A stretch of DNA of 63,336 bases from Methylocaldum sp. 14B. GTDB lineage: Bacteria > Pseudomonadota > Gammaproteobacteria > Methylococcales > Methylococcaceae. The translations under genes were made by a program, and so were the position numbers. Under the pieces are notes generated by a model. That model was given only the letters and a program-made list of their open reading frames with translations. It was not told the origin of the DNA and searched no databases. Positions 34,659 to 43,569 of the stretch are shown one piece after another (the stretch's first letter is position 1; each line of letters begins with the position of its first letter). The DNA lies in contig NZ_MSCV01000041.1 of assembly GCF_002005105.1 (NCBI RefSeq), positions 1 through 63,336 on the forward strand, written 5' to 3'.

Positions 34659-35889
34659 TCAGGTCTGCGAGGCAGCCTGATTGGCTAGTTGCCGATAATA
34701 GTTTGCCTCAGCTTCTGCTGGCGGGATATAGCCGATGGGTTCGAGTAGCCTGGAGTGGTTGAACCAGGACACCCGTTCGAGAGTGGCCAATTCGACGGCT
34801 TCCCGTGTCTTCCAGGGCGCCCGCCGGTGGATCAACTCGGCTTTGTACAGCCCGTTGATCGTTTCGGCTTGAGCATTTTCATCTCGCTCGTACGGCAAAA
34901 CAGGCCTGGCAGGAGTCGTTGGCGCCTTCGGCTCGGGTGAATAGATTCAAGCATTCGTAGGTCGGCAATCCTTTGCCGACGAACCCGTTACCCCAACGGC
35001 ACCGTCGGGAAGGGCGGCTTCGGCGCTCCCGAAGACGCCGTTTGCGATTGGAAGGGTCGCGACTAAAGCGACCGTTTGCGATTGGGAGGGATTCCCGACC
35101 TACGCGCGAGTGCCCGTACAGTAGGTATGAAAATGCTCTGTGGAGACATAGGTGACGTCCGACACCCAAAGCTGGTTGGGGCGCTCGGCCTCGAATTGCC
35201 GATTGACCCGGTCCAGCGGGCATGGCGCCTTGTTATCGCTAAGCGTGGTACGTACCACCTTGCCGCGGATGGCGCCACGCAGGCCCAGACGTCGCATGAG
35301 CCGCTCGACCGTACAGCGGGCCACCGCGATACCTTCCCGGTTTATTTGTCGCCAAACTTTGTCGGCACCGTAGACCTGCAGGATGGCCTGCCAGACGTGT
35401 TCGATATGTGGGATCAGGGTATCGTCGCGCTGGGCACGTGCACAACGCAGTGCGGGGTTGCGCTGCGGTGCAGCATAGCGCCTGTAGCCCGACGGGGCGA
35501 TTTGCAAGACCTTGTGCAGATCGGCTCGACCCCGAAGCGCTCCCGATGCGCGTCGACGAAGGCCCTCGGGACTTGAGTCGGCGGTCGAGCTCCGCCTGGG
35601 CGAAAAACGCGCTAGCCAGCTTGAGGGTTCCATTGGCCTTGCGCAGTTCCTTCACTTTCCGCTCGAGTTCCTTGATGCGCTGCTGTTCAGCCGAGGTTAG
35701 ACCGTCGCGTTGACCCGTGTCTCGTTCATGCCGGCGCACCCACTCCAGCAGTGTCTGGGGGGTACACCCAATCTTGCCCGCGATGGATTCAACAGCGGCC
35801 CATTGCGAGGGGTGCTCATTGCGGCACTCGAACACCAATCGAACCGCACGCTCGCGCACCTCGGGGGAAAACTTCGTAGACTTCCTCAT
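34659..35889 (-). pseudogene. IS3-family transposase, OrfA plus broken OrfB
   Basis: OrfA begins at 35889 ([20 protein letters not shown]) with the helix-turn-helix and the leucine-rich [20 protein letters not shown]. OrfB follows in another frame and includes [20 protein letters not shown], then RPNQLWVSDVTYVST with the first catalytic Asp. Two lesions are seen. First, an extra dinucleotide near 35514 shifts the frame before [13 protein letters not shown]. Second, about 90 residues of the catalytic core after YVST are missing and a family A repeat (34870-35140) sits there. The last part (AETINGLYKAELIHRRAPWK to the stop at 34659) is intact, including the final catalytic Glu. Confidence 0.85.
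34870..35140 (-). repeat. Family A MITE-like element inside the transposase
   Basis: It is nearly identical to the 47842-48113 copy in the opposite orientation. Ends are GAGCATTTTCATC and GATGAAAATGCTC-type repeats. It has the GGTCGCGACTAAAGCGACC hairpin and the GGCGGCTTCGG-CGCTC-CCGAAG hairpin. It replaces part of OrfB. Confidence 0.8.
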
Positions 35890-35961
35890 GGCTCCATCTT
35901 CTCAAAGGTTGGAGCCTCCACCAAACCCGGGGCGGTTCATTGTCGGTAAGGCACTTCAAGA

Positions 35962-37641
35962 TCAGTGAAGTAAAAGCTTTCCCCAGCGTACCCGATCGCG
36001 AACACATGGGGCCGGACCGAGATTCAACAACCGCCCCAATAGCGATTGATCTGCCGGCGTATCCGCATATTCGGCCTCGCAGCCTAACGAGAGCGAAAGA
36101 AAAGAGTTCCTCTTTCGATCCTGGTTTGAGTAGGGTCTGAAGGCGAATGTTGGATCAAAAGCGGGGAAATGGAAGGGCAGATTACCGGTACTGACCACAA
36201 GACTCGGCGGCACCAGCCGACGATTAAAAGCCGAAGAATCCGTAATGACAGCGCCGATCGGATCACCTTCCTTCCCGGCACCAAGTTTTTTCGCTGTGGC
36301 CCTGTCTCCAAACGGCACCTGAAGGAACCGCAAACTTGCAACCGGCAGGTCATTGGCAATCGCAAAATTTGCAAAGCCCAAGGCCGACCTGCCGCGATCC
36401 GCAACAAGGCAAAATCCGCCGGCGTTCGTGCTAGCCGCAGTCGAACCCTGAGCCGACGAACATCTCCTGTCGGTTGGCGCGCCGACAGTCGTGGAACGTG
36501 CCGTGCCGGCGGGGAGTTGATTGCGCCCGAACGTAGCCTGTACGTATTGCATACCCGCGATGGCTAAACTATTGGCTACCGAAAAACTCGCGGAATAGTC
36601 GGTACTGGGCGTCGCAAGGTCCGAAACCATACAGGCCCCGTCAGCATCTCCGATAGTCGCGGCCGAGCCGTCAACTGACTCGCACTTTTTGCCCCCAGGC
36701 CAAACGGTCCTGCGGAAATGTTGTGAGTGCGCTTGATCAAACGCAATTTGCAGAAATTGCACGCCGACCACGGGCAAGTCATTGGCTACCGTAAAATTCG
36801 CGAACAGATCGGCAGTCGACGAGCCGAGGTCCGATGCCATACAAAACCCTCCCGGATTTCCGGCCACAGCACGGGAGCCGTCGACCAACGTACATTCCGG
36901 ACCCGTCGACGTCCCAGAACCCGAAAGTTCACCGGCTTCGCCAAGCATTTCGCGGTCGCCGAAGGTAACCTGAACGAAATTAAGGCTCGCTGCGGAGAGA
37001 CTGTTCGCGACCGAAAGTTTCGCCATGTTCGCTGCGAGTTCGGTCAGGTCCGAACTCAGGCAAAACCCTCCGGCGGTAAACGCGGTCGAACCGCCTGCCG
37101 ACGAGCATTCCGCAACCAAAGGGGTATTGTCATCCGCGGGAAGAAGCCGAGATCCGCTCAATGTGGGCCTGTTTTTGAAAGTCACCTGCAGAAACTGCAA
37201 GCGCTTTGCCGCCAGCTCGTTGGTGGCCGCAAAATTCGCCAGCTTGGCAAGCGAGGTGCCGATCTCCGAAGCCAGACAAAACCCTTCGGGGCCGGCGGCA
37301 TTCGCACCGCCGGCAGACAGACATTCGGTGCGGGCCGGTGAAGCGATAACCGGGTTAATGGCGGAAACTGGCGTGCTGTGAATTGACCGCGCGCTCGCTG
37401 CGGCTGGAGGGCTGCTGGCAGCCGACATATTAGCGGAGCCGGCGGTCGGGATGCCCTGGCCGGAGTCGGGACAAAACTCTCCGGTATTCCAAGCATCCGT
37501 GCTCGAATCATCAATTGGAATACATCCCGTCAAATCCGTTGGTGTAGTCGAAACGGCGCTCGGAGTCGTTCCATATACGCTAATTGGAGCGAGAGCCAAA
37601 TTGACTGCGATCGCACTACCCAACAATATCGTTTTTTCCAT
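35962..37641 (-). CDS. Secreted protein with five tandem cysteine-pair repeats, unknown family
   Basis: A 559-residue protein starting at 37641 after AGGAG, with a signal peptide (MEKTILLGSAIAVNLALAPI). Five units of about 52 residues begin at Cys107, 179, 250, 320 and 394. Each has a second Cys 15-17 residues later in a GGFCLxSD-type context, then AN-x-L about 18 residues on, and ends FLQVTFG or a close variant. Units are spaced about 71 residues apart by Ser/Thr/Pro/Gly linkers. A partial N-terminal pair is Cys40/Cys57. The C-terminal 110 residues are different. Disulfide-closed surface domains are inferred. The divergent gene at 38021 encodes one unit. It ends 23 bases from the IS3 element and lies in the tRNA-Arg island. 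I know no named family for the repeat. Confidence 0.75.
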   Translation of the reverse strand: MEKTILLGSAIAVNLALAPISVYGTTPSAVSTTPTDLTGCIPIDDSSTDAWNTGEFCPDSGQGIPTAGSANMSAASSPPAAASARSIHSTPVSAINPVIASPARTECLSAGGANAAGPEGFCLASEIGTSLAKLANFAATNELAAKRLQFLQVTFKNRPTLSGSRLLPADDNTPLVAECSSAGGSTAFTAGGFCLSSDLTELAANMAKLSVANSLSAASLNFVQVTFGDREMLGEAGELSGSGTSTGPECTLVDGSRAVAGNPGGFCMASDLGSSTADLFANFTVANDLPVVGVQFLQIAFDQAHSQHFRRTVWPGGKKCESVDGSAATIGDADGACMVSDLATPSTDYSASFSVANSLAIAGMQYVQATFGRNQLPAGTARSTTVGAPTDRRCSSAQGSTAASTNAGGFCLVADRGRSALGFANFAIANDLPVASLRFLQVPFGDRATAKKLGAGKEGDPIGAVITDSSAFNRRLVPPSLVVSTGNLPFHFPAFDPTFAFRPYSNQDRKRNSFLSLSLGCEAEYADTPADQSLLGRLLNLGPAPCVRDRVRWGKLLLH

Positions 37642-38020
37642 TATTGTGCTCCTAATCAATAGGAATCGGAGCGGGGCATGACCCTGAAAGGACTCCACTC
37701 CGTGTTATCCGCCCTCGTATAATAACCCTTTAATTGCTGAATCGATAAGCTGCCATAGCGGGTATCACGGTGCTGGGATATTTATTGCATTCGTTCGGGA
37801 AATTGTCCTGTCTCACTTCGAGATTATTTCCCTAAGGCCAGCCATTCAATTCTTCGTATGCTCCCCACCAACGGACTGTAGTCAGGAGGAATGGATATCT
37901 TCAAACTTTGGTCCGGGTATTTTTTGCCCGGTTTATTTGAGTCGATTAAGGATGGGGTATTTCGCACCCTGAAGGGACCTATTACCCGCTCCAACTCGGC
38001 AATATTTAGGAGTAATCACA
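37642..38020. other. Divergent control region between the two cysteine-pair genes
   Basis: 379 bases, AT-richer than the flanks. It holds ribosome binding sites for both genes (AGGAG on the minus strand near 37650; TTAGGAGT at 38006-38013). No coding frame in it was accepted and I could not define promoters. Confidence 0.5.
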
Positions 38021-38326
38021 ATGAGGAAAATGATGTTTTCAGTGAGTATGTTGGCAACCATGATGATCGCCGCTCCAGCTATCGCCAGTGATTTCCATGC
38101 GCTCGGTGAAATTAAGGGCGCTACCCCCCTTCAAGACCAAGTCTTGGCCACTGTGGAAGGCGGATCGACATGCGGCATCGGTGGTGCCTCGACCGGAGGT
38201 CAGCCAGACGGTGGTGTATGCTTGATATCTTTTATTTCGCATCCGACCGGCGCTTCTGTCGGATTTGCGGTTACTAACCAGTTACCCGTAACAGGCGCGA
38301 ATTTCCTGCAAGTTACCGGGTTATAA
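38021..38326 (+). CDS. Small secreted peptide with double-glycine site and one cysteine-pair unit
   Basis: A 101-residue protein. A signal peptide (MRKMMFSVSMLATMMIAAPA) ends near AIAS. A short propeptide follows, ending LQDQVLATVEGG at residues 37-48. It resembles the L-x4-L/V-x2-GG end of double-glycine leaders. What follows (residues 49-101) is exactly one unit of the repeat in the divergent large protein: Cys51, Cys67 in DGGVCLIS, FAVTNQLPV, and a terminal FLQVTG. The identity of the unit in both genes is seen directly; cleavage at GG is inference. TTAGGAG lies seven bases before the start. Confidence 0.78.
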   Translation: MRKMMFSVSMLATMMIAAPAIASDFHALGEIKGATPLQDQVLATVEGGSTCGIGGASTGGQPDGGVCLISFISHPTGASVGFAVTNQLPVTGANFLQVTGL

Positions 38327-38783
38327 GGTAATCGTCTCGTGATGATATAGTCCCAAGCGGACAGCCTGGAAGATGGATGGCCGGTACCAGCCATCCATCC
38401 GACGGGTGGATGAATCCGAATATTACCCTGTATCTAGGTCTAATTAGCAAAGACCGAGGTATTAGGCTGTCTCTACAATATAGAGTATTGGGACGTGTAT
38501 CCGGGGATTTCCATTTGGGTATCGAGTTTTACCTGAGCTATTGCGCCGGCAGTAAAATCCCTCCAACAAAACCGGGGCTTATTGGGTGAACAACTCAAAG
38601 GCACCGTAAAGTCATGATCTGCCCAAGGCGGCTGTCTACAGGCCACCCAAGTTCCGAATGAAACGGTATAAACTATTGTTTTCACGTTAGCAGGTTGGTG
38701 AAAAACTCTGCCGGTCGCACCTAATCAGGTAGTGTGGGACTGTGACCGGTTAAACTACCCGCTTTATTTTTTCGAGAACGACG
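38327..38783. other. Intergenic with an inverted repeat, no gene seen
   Basis: GATGGATGGC (38372-38381) and GCCATCCATC (38390-38399) form a 10-bp stem about 45 bases past the small peptide gene. There is no U-tract. The rest has only short frames without family features. Confidence 0.5.
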
Positions 38784-38947
38784 ATGCGCGGCAAAGATGT
38801 CACCCAAGGAGCCCTGTTTAGCTACGTGAACCGGGAAGACCGGGTTCCTCAAACGCATCCGTTGCGCCGGATGCGGCTGTTGGTGGATGGCATTCTGGCC
38901 TCGCTGTCGGACGAATTCGCGGCCCGCTACGCGCACACCGGGCGCCC
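38784..38947 (+). pseudogene. Transposase N-terminal fragment (IS1182/IS5-like)
   Basis: MRGKDVTQGALFSYVNREDR, then VPQTHPLRRMRLLVDGILASL and FAARYAHTGRP match the start of DDE transposases of the IS1182 group. The coding match stops where the IS6-type inverted repeat begins at 38948. The rest of the gene is not found on the other side. Confidence 0.75.
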
Positions 38948-39780
38948 GGCTCCGTTGCAAAAATGGTTTAAGCACGTTTCTGAGCCGTTCGGCCTGTCGC
39001 CGGGTCAGGCATACACGCTGAATAGCCGGTTGACGAAGCACGCCTCGGTTCGGCCACCGACGGCGTCGATCCAAAAGTCGAACTGGCGCTTCCGGAACAT
39101 GCGCATCACCTCGAAGCCCTTGATCGTGGCATACGCCGTTCGCATCGACTGAAAGCCGAGGGTCGGCTTAATCAAGCGCTTCAGTTTACCGGGATCGGAT
39201 TCAAGGCGATCATTCAGATATTTCACTTGCCGGTGGAGGCAGTCCGCCGGCAGCAAACCTTCCTTCTTCAGTTCGCGAATGGCTTCGCCGTAGGCCGGGT
39301 TCTTGTCGGTGTTGATCTTGCCTGGCCGGTAGTGCTTCGAGCGCCTCAGCGCCTTGGCCAGGAAACGCTTGGCGGCCTTGGCGTTTCGGATATCCGACAA
39401 GCAAAAGTCGAGGGTGCGGCCCTCTTTATCGATGGCGCGGAACAGGTATTTCCACACGCCGCGAACCTTGATGTAGGTCTCGTTCACACGCTAGCTCGAG
39501 CTCAGGCGGCTCTGATACCAGAGCGTACGCTTCTCCAATTCGGGCGCGTAGCGCTGCGCCCAGCGGTACAGCGTCGTATGATCGACGGCGATGCCACGTT
39601 CCGGCATCATTTCTTCCAGGTCGCGGTAGCTGATGCCGTACTTGCAATACCAGCGCACGCCCGGCAGGATCACTTCGGGCGCAAAGCGCCGCCACCGGAA
39701 TACGGAATCCACGTTTGACCTCCTATGTTCAGTCCCTCGCGGCCATCCTCGCTCGACAACACAGTTTTTGCAACGGAGCC
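38948..39780 (-). mobile_element. IS6-family insertion sequence, inactive
   Basis: Inverted repeats GGCTCCGTTGCAAAAA (38948-38963) and TTTTTGCAACGGAGCC (39765-39780). The length of 833 bp is typical of IS6 elements. The flanking 8-mers (GGGCGCCC and TGTTTTGT) do not match, so no target duplication survives. Confidence 0.88.
39005..39712 (-). pseudogene. IS6-family transposase with in-frame stop
   Basis: From a GTG at 39712 the frame reads VFRWRRFAPEVILPGVRWYC and GISYRDLEEMMPERGIAVDH, the IS6 N-terminus. An in-frame TAG (39491-39493) interrupts it. In the same frame the sequence resumes with VNETYIKVRGVWKYLFRAID. Family members have D in the DETYIKV motif; here it is N, so the first catalytic Asp is lost as well. 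The remainder (INTDKNPAYGEAIRELKKEG) is intact with the second Asp. Confidence 0.9.
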
Positions 39781-39923
39781 TGTTTTGTGCCGGTGCAATC
39801 GCGATTCGGCGTTTTGACAGGAGGTGGACCAAATCCTTCGACAGTTGGTAGGTACCAGATCCGCGTCGGTCTGGCCCACACTGCGTGGTGTGCAACATAT
39901 TCCGTACGATAAACTCTCCGCTT

Positions 39924-41324
39924 TCATACTTCCCCTCCCAGCGCCAAATAGAGATCGATTCGGTTGCTGAGCAATTGCCGCTTGACGGCGAGATGTGCGC
40001 TTTGCGCGTTCAGGGTGCTTCGGTAGCTGTCCAGCAGGGTCAGGATTTCGATGAAGCCGTGACGGTAGGAATAGACCGCCAGCTTTCGGCTTGCTTCGGT
40101 TTGTTCGACGGCTTCCTTGAGCGCCCGTTCTTCCTCCCTCAGCCATTCCTCCGCGGCGAGCGATTGTTCCACCTCGCGGAAGGCGTTGAGCACCGTGTTT
40201 TTGTACAGATTGAGTGCTTCCTCCGCCAGAGCTTGGTTCAGCCGAATCTCTCCCTTGAGCCGCCCGCCGGTGAAGAGCGGTTGCAGAAGGCCTATCGCGA
40301 CGTTCCAGACCGCCGCGCGGGGATCGACCAGTTCCGTCAAGGCCGGGCTGCGGGTGCCGCCGGTAGCGGTGAGGGCCAGGCGCGGCAGCAGGGCTTTTTG
40401 CGCGCTCTCCACCCGGAAATCGGCGGCGCGCAGGCGGTCGAAAGCGGCGATCAGGTCAGGGCGCCGTTCGAGCAGTTCCGAGGGAACCCCGGCCGACAGC
40501 GGCGCGGGCGGATCGGGCAAAGACGCCGTCGTCGTCAGATCGGCCGCCGGATAGCGCCCTAGCAAGACTTCCAGAACGCGAGTAACGATTTGAACCCGGT
40601 TGCGCGCAGCCGCCAACTGGGCTTCCGCATTGGCCAGGTCGGTAAGGGCCAGCCGCAGATCGAGGCCGCGCGCCAGTCCCCGGGCGAAGCGGCCGCGCAC
40701 CAGGTCGACAATGGTGCGCCGGTCCCGGATCGACCGCTCGGCAACCTCGGCTTGGAGCTTGGCCTCCGCCAGTTCGAAATAAGCCTGTGCCGTCCGTGCC
40801 GCGAGGGACAGGCGCGCGGCGTGGAAATCGGCTTCCGTCGCGGCAGCTTCCTGTTGGGACGCCTGCTGGAAAGCGCGTATCCGCCCCCAGACATCCACTT
40901 CCCAGTCCAGCGTGAACAAGGCTTCGAAGGCGCCGAATTCGGTCGAGCCGAAACCCGCGCTACGCACCTGAGCGCGTTCGTAGCTCGGCGCGAAGAAAAG
41001 CTGAGGCCAGCGTCCGGCGCCATCGATACGGGCTTGCTGCCGGGCGGCCTCCACACGGGCGGCCGCGGACTTCAGGTCGTAGTTGCTTGCCAAAGCCTCA
41101 TGCACCAAGGCACTCAAAGTCGGATCGGCGAATGATTCGACCCAACGCTCGGAAACCGTTTCTTGAGGGCCTGACGTTGCCGTCCAGAATGAGGGAATCC
41201 CCGCTCCGACATTTTTCGCGTCCCGATCTGGCGCCGTTCCACACCCGGCCAGAAGCGAGAGGACTAAGGTCAAGAGGGTAACCGACAACCGGACCAGGTC
41301 GATCCTACCGATAGCAAAACTCAT
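39924..41324 (-). CDS. RND efflux outer-membrane lipoprotein (NodT/OprM family)
   Basis: A 466-residue TolC-like outer-membrane factor. The lipobox LLAGCGTAP places the lipid Cys at about residue 28. The two OEP repeats are marked by LVHEALASNYDLKSAAARVEAAR with LDWEVDVWGRIR, and by GVPSELLERRPDLIAAFDRLRAADFRV with a later LQPLFTGGRLKGEI. Long helical heptads fill the periplasmic part. Normally it partners an RND pump and adaptor, but neither is nearby. A small frame upstream overlaps its start by four bases (ATGA). Confidence 0.93.
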   Translation of the reverse strand: MSFAIGRIDLVRLSVTLLTLVLSLLAGCGTAPDRDAKNVGAGIPSFWTATSGPQETVSERWVESFADPTLSALVHEALASNYDLKSAAARVEAARQQARIDGAGRWPQLFFAPSYERAQVRSAGFGSTEFGAFEALFTLDWEVDVWGRIRAFQQASQQEAAATEADFHAARLSLAARTAQAYFELAEAKLQAEVAERSIRDRRTIVDLVRGRFARGLARGLDLRLALTDLANAEAQLAAARNRVQIVTRVLEVLLGRYPAADLTTTASLPDPPAPLSAGVPSELLERRPDLIAAFDRLRAADFRVESAQKALLPRLALTATGGTRSPALTELVDPRAAVWNVAIGLLQPLFTGGRLKGEIRLNQALAEEALNLYKNTVLNAFREVEQSLAAEEWLREEERALKEAVEQTEASRKLAVYSYRHGFIEILTLLDSYRSTLNAQSAHLAVKRQLLSNRIDLYLALGGEV

Positions 41325-41605
41325 CGGCCGGTAAGATCGTCAGGGATATTTCGCGTGTAGAGTCGACGACTCGAGACGGTTTTGCTGGGCGAGCAGGGAT
41401 AGACGGGGCGTGCGATGGTTTCACATTGCGCGACGTCAATACCCAAGTGCGTCGGCACCAGTAGGAGATCGCGATCAGCGGTATCCATCAGATTCTGAAT
41501 CAGCCGATAAAGTCGCTCGAAACAAATCTCGAAATAACGCGCCGACGGAAATACCCGGAATTCCGAAGACATGCCTGCATCGCGAGTTTGCGACGTAAGT
41601 TTCAT
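41321..41605 (-). CDS. Small hypothetical protein overlapping the outer-membrane factor
   Basis: A 94-residue frame beginning MKLTSQTRDAGMSSEFRVFP with GAGGATAAGGGGGG just before its ATG. Its stop overlaps the next start as ATGA, which suggests translational coupling. No signal peptide, no recognised domain. Composition is not diagnostic, so it could also be a remnant or a leader frame. Confidence 0.35.
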   Translation of the reverse strand: MKLTSQTRDAGMSSEFRVFPSARYFEICFERLYRLIQNLMDTADRDLLLVPTHLGIDVAQCETIARPVYPCSPSKTVSSRRLYTRNIPDDLTGR

Positions 41606-42129
41606 CCCCCCTTATCCTCTGCTTATGAATTCAACGGTCTATCAAGTTAAGACGGATCAGCCAGCGAAAACCCGCATCGTCGACGAAAAAAATGCTGGAT
41701 TCGAAGTCAGGAAGGCGAGGTTGTGAGGCGAAAACAAGATCCGACAGACGAACCTGTCGGGAAAAATGCTGGAGTGCCTATGGCGGGAAGCTTGCAGTCC
41801 GGTGTTGACCGGACGCATTGGCGATTTGCGTCCTTGTATTCATCTATGGGCTGGTTGAATCGTGCATGACAATCGGCTGAACCCGTCATCGAAATTTGCA
41901 AGCGAAGGTCGAAAAAAAGTATGAAGCCGTCCGAAACGCGGCTTTCGAAAATCCTTATCTCCGAGAAGAGAGCATCTGCGCGGCAGGCAATAGGGTCGCC
42001 CGTTTTCTCCGCGCAGTTCCGATCGCACTCGTCCGATGAGCTGGTTCTTGTGCAGCCAGTGCGTCTGTTCCAGCAGTCTAATCCCTTACGCCGAACCGTA
42101 CTCCGTCGCCGACGCGATGACGCAATCGT
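41606..42129. other. Intergenic, no gene seen
   Basis: 524 bases between the outer-membrane factor unit and the aminotransferase, both on the minus strand. Short frames here lack ribosome binding sites and family features. Confidence 0.5.
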
Positions 42130-43263
42130 TCAGAACCTTTCGATCCGATCCAGTGCCTGCGCCAGGGTCGCAACCGTACGCTCGATGTTTTGCAACTTGT
42201 CTAAGCCGAACAAACCCAGGCGGAAAGTCTTGAAATCGGGGCTTTCGCCGCATTGCAGCGGGACCCCGGCCGCGATTTGCAGACCGAGATCGGCGAATTT
42301 CTTGCCGGTTTTGATGGCGTCGTCGCTGGTGTAGCACACTACCACGCCGGGGGCGCCGAACTCGGCCGCAGCGACCGATTTGATGCCGCGCTCGGCCAAT
42401 ATCCCACGCACCCGGCGACCGAGTTCCAGTTGCTCATCGCGCGCCTTGGCGAAGCCGTAGGCTTCAGTTTCGCGCATCACCTCGCGTAAAGCGCGCAGGC
42501 CATCGGTTGGCATGGTGGCATGGTAGGCGTGTCCGCCCTGTTCGTAGGCCTCCATGATTTGCAGCCATTTTTTGAGGTCAGCGGCAAAACTGGTGCTGGC
42601 GGTGTTCTCGATACGGTCGCGCGCCGCCGGGCTTAATACCACCAGCCCACAGCAGGGCGGGGCGCTCCAGTCTTTTTGCGGTGCGCCGATCAAGATGTCC
42701 ACTCCGATTTGGCGCATATCGACCCAGACCGTGCCGGATGCGATGCAATCGAGCACGAACAGGCCGCCAACCGCGTGTACGGCATCCGCCACGGCGCGAA
42801 GATAGTCATCGGGCAGGATCATTCCCGCCGAAGTTTCCACATGCGGGGCGAACACGAGATCCGGCTTCTCGCGGCCGATCGCGGCAACGACTTCTTCGAT
42901 CGGCGGCGGGGCGTAGGCGGGCTGCGGTCCGGACTCGACGGGGCGCGCCATCAGGACGGTGGATTCCGATGGGATGCCGCCCATCTCGAAGATTTGGGTC
43001 CAGCGATAGCTGAACCAGCCGTTGCGGATGACCAGACACTTCTTGCTCGTGGCGAACTGGCGCGCCACGGCCTCCATGGCAAAGGTTCCGGAGCCGGGCA
43101 CGATGACGGCCGTGTGGCCGTTGTGCACAGTTTTCAGGATACGCGAGATGTCGCGCATGCTTTCCTGAAACACCTTCGACATGTGGTTGGTCGCACGGTC
43201 GGTGTAGACCACCGAGTACTCAAGCAGGCCATCCGGATCGACGCTGGGTAGTAATCCAGGCAC
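42130..43263 (-). CDS. Class V aminotransferase (alanine/serine-glyoxylate type)
   Basis: A 377-residue PLP enzyme with a GTG start preceded by GAGGAG. Landmarks are VIVPGSGTFAMEAVARQF, FVLDCIASGTVWVDM, the PLP lysine in GAPQKDWSAPPCCG and DGLRALREVMRETEAYG. It probably transfers the amino group of serine or alanine to glyoxylate, making glycine. The next gene upstream on the strand is L-serine dehydratase, so this neighbourhood is about serine and glyoxylate. In methylotrophs such an enzyme belongs to the serine cycle, but no other cycle gene is in the window. Confidence 0.82.
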   Translation of the reverse strand: MPGLLPSVDPDGLLEYSVVYTDRATNHMSKVFQESMRDISRILKTVHNGHTAVIVPGSGTFAMEAVARQFATSKKCLVIRNGWFSYRWTQIFEMGGIPSESTVLMARPVESGPQPAYAPPPIEEVVAAIGREKPDLVFAPHVETSAGMILPDDYLRAVADAVHAVGGLFVLDCIASGTVWVDMRQIGVDILIGAPQKDWSAPPCCGLVVLSPAARDRIENTASTSFAADLKKWLQIMEAYEQGGHAYHATMPTDGLRALREVMRETEAYGFAKARDEQLELGRRVRGILAERGIKSVAAAEFGAPGVVVCYTSDDAIKTGKKFADLGLQIAAGVPLQCGESPDFKTFRLGLFGLDKLQNIERTVATLAQALDRIERF

Positions 43264-43569
43264 GGGTTTGTCTCCTCGTTGTTGATTTTGGCACTAATGC
43301 AATTTATGCGCCGTCTACGTTTGTGCTGATGCGCCGCTAGTACACCCGTCGAGTTCGTGGAGACGCGGTCGTAGCGGGAGCTCTGCATTGCCGAGCTCGG
43401 TGACGACCACCGCTTCCGATTGTCGGCAATACGACAAGCGCGAGCTTGCAATGGCATGGTGTAGCGCGCCAGAAGTTGTGGACGTCAACTCCGCCTTTTC
43501 CGGCGGGGGCGTGGCGGGCGCGCCGCTCATTATCCTGTTTTTGCGCATCGGATGCTCACGATACTCCGC
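43264..43569. other. Intergenic, no gene seen
   Basis: 306 bases between the L-serine dehydratase stop and the aminotransferase start. No accepted frame, terminator with U-tract or repeat was found. Confidence 0.45.

Larger units (their letters stand above)
34620..35939 (-). mobile_element. IS3-family insertion sequence, degraded
   Basis: Terminal inverted repeats TGAACCGCCCCGGG at 34620 and its complement ending at 35939, extending through GTGGAGGCTC (28 positions with few mismatches). The total is 1,320 bp, a normal IS3 size. Flanking triplets differ (AAG and TTG), so no target duplication is visible and a deletion after insertion is likely. The transposase is broken (see next entry). Confidence 0.85.

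Noticed and set aside
39005-39487. A 160-residue intact transposase
   Set aside because: It is only the part of the IS6 gene after an in-frame stop, starting at an internal GTG; annotated as pseudogene.
43515-43524. CGGGCGCGCC as a second attachment site matching the tRNA-Arg 3' end
   Set aside because: Only ten GC-rich bases match; this is expected by chance and the flanks do not agree.
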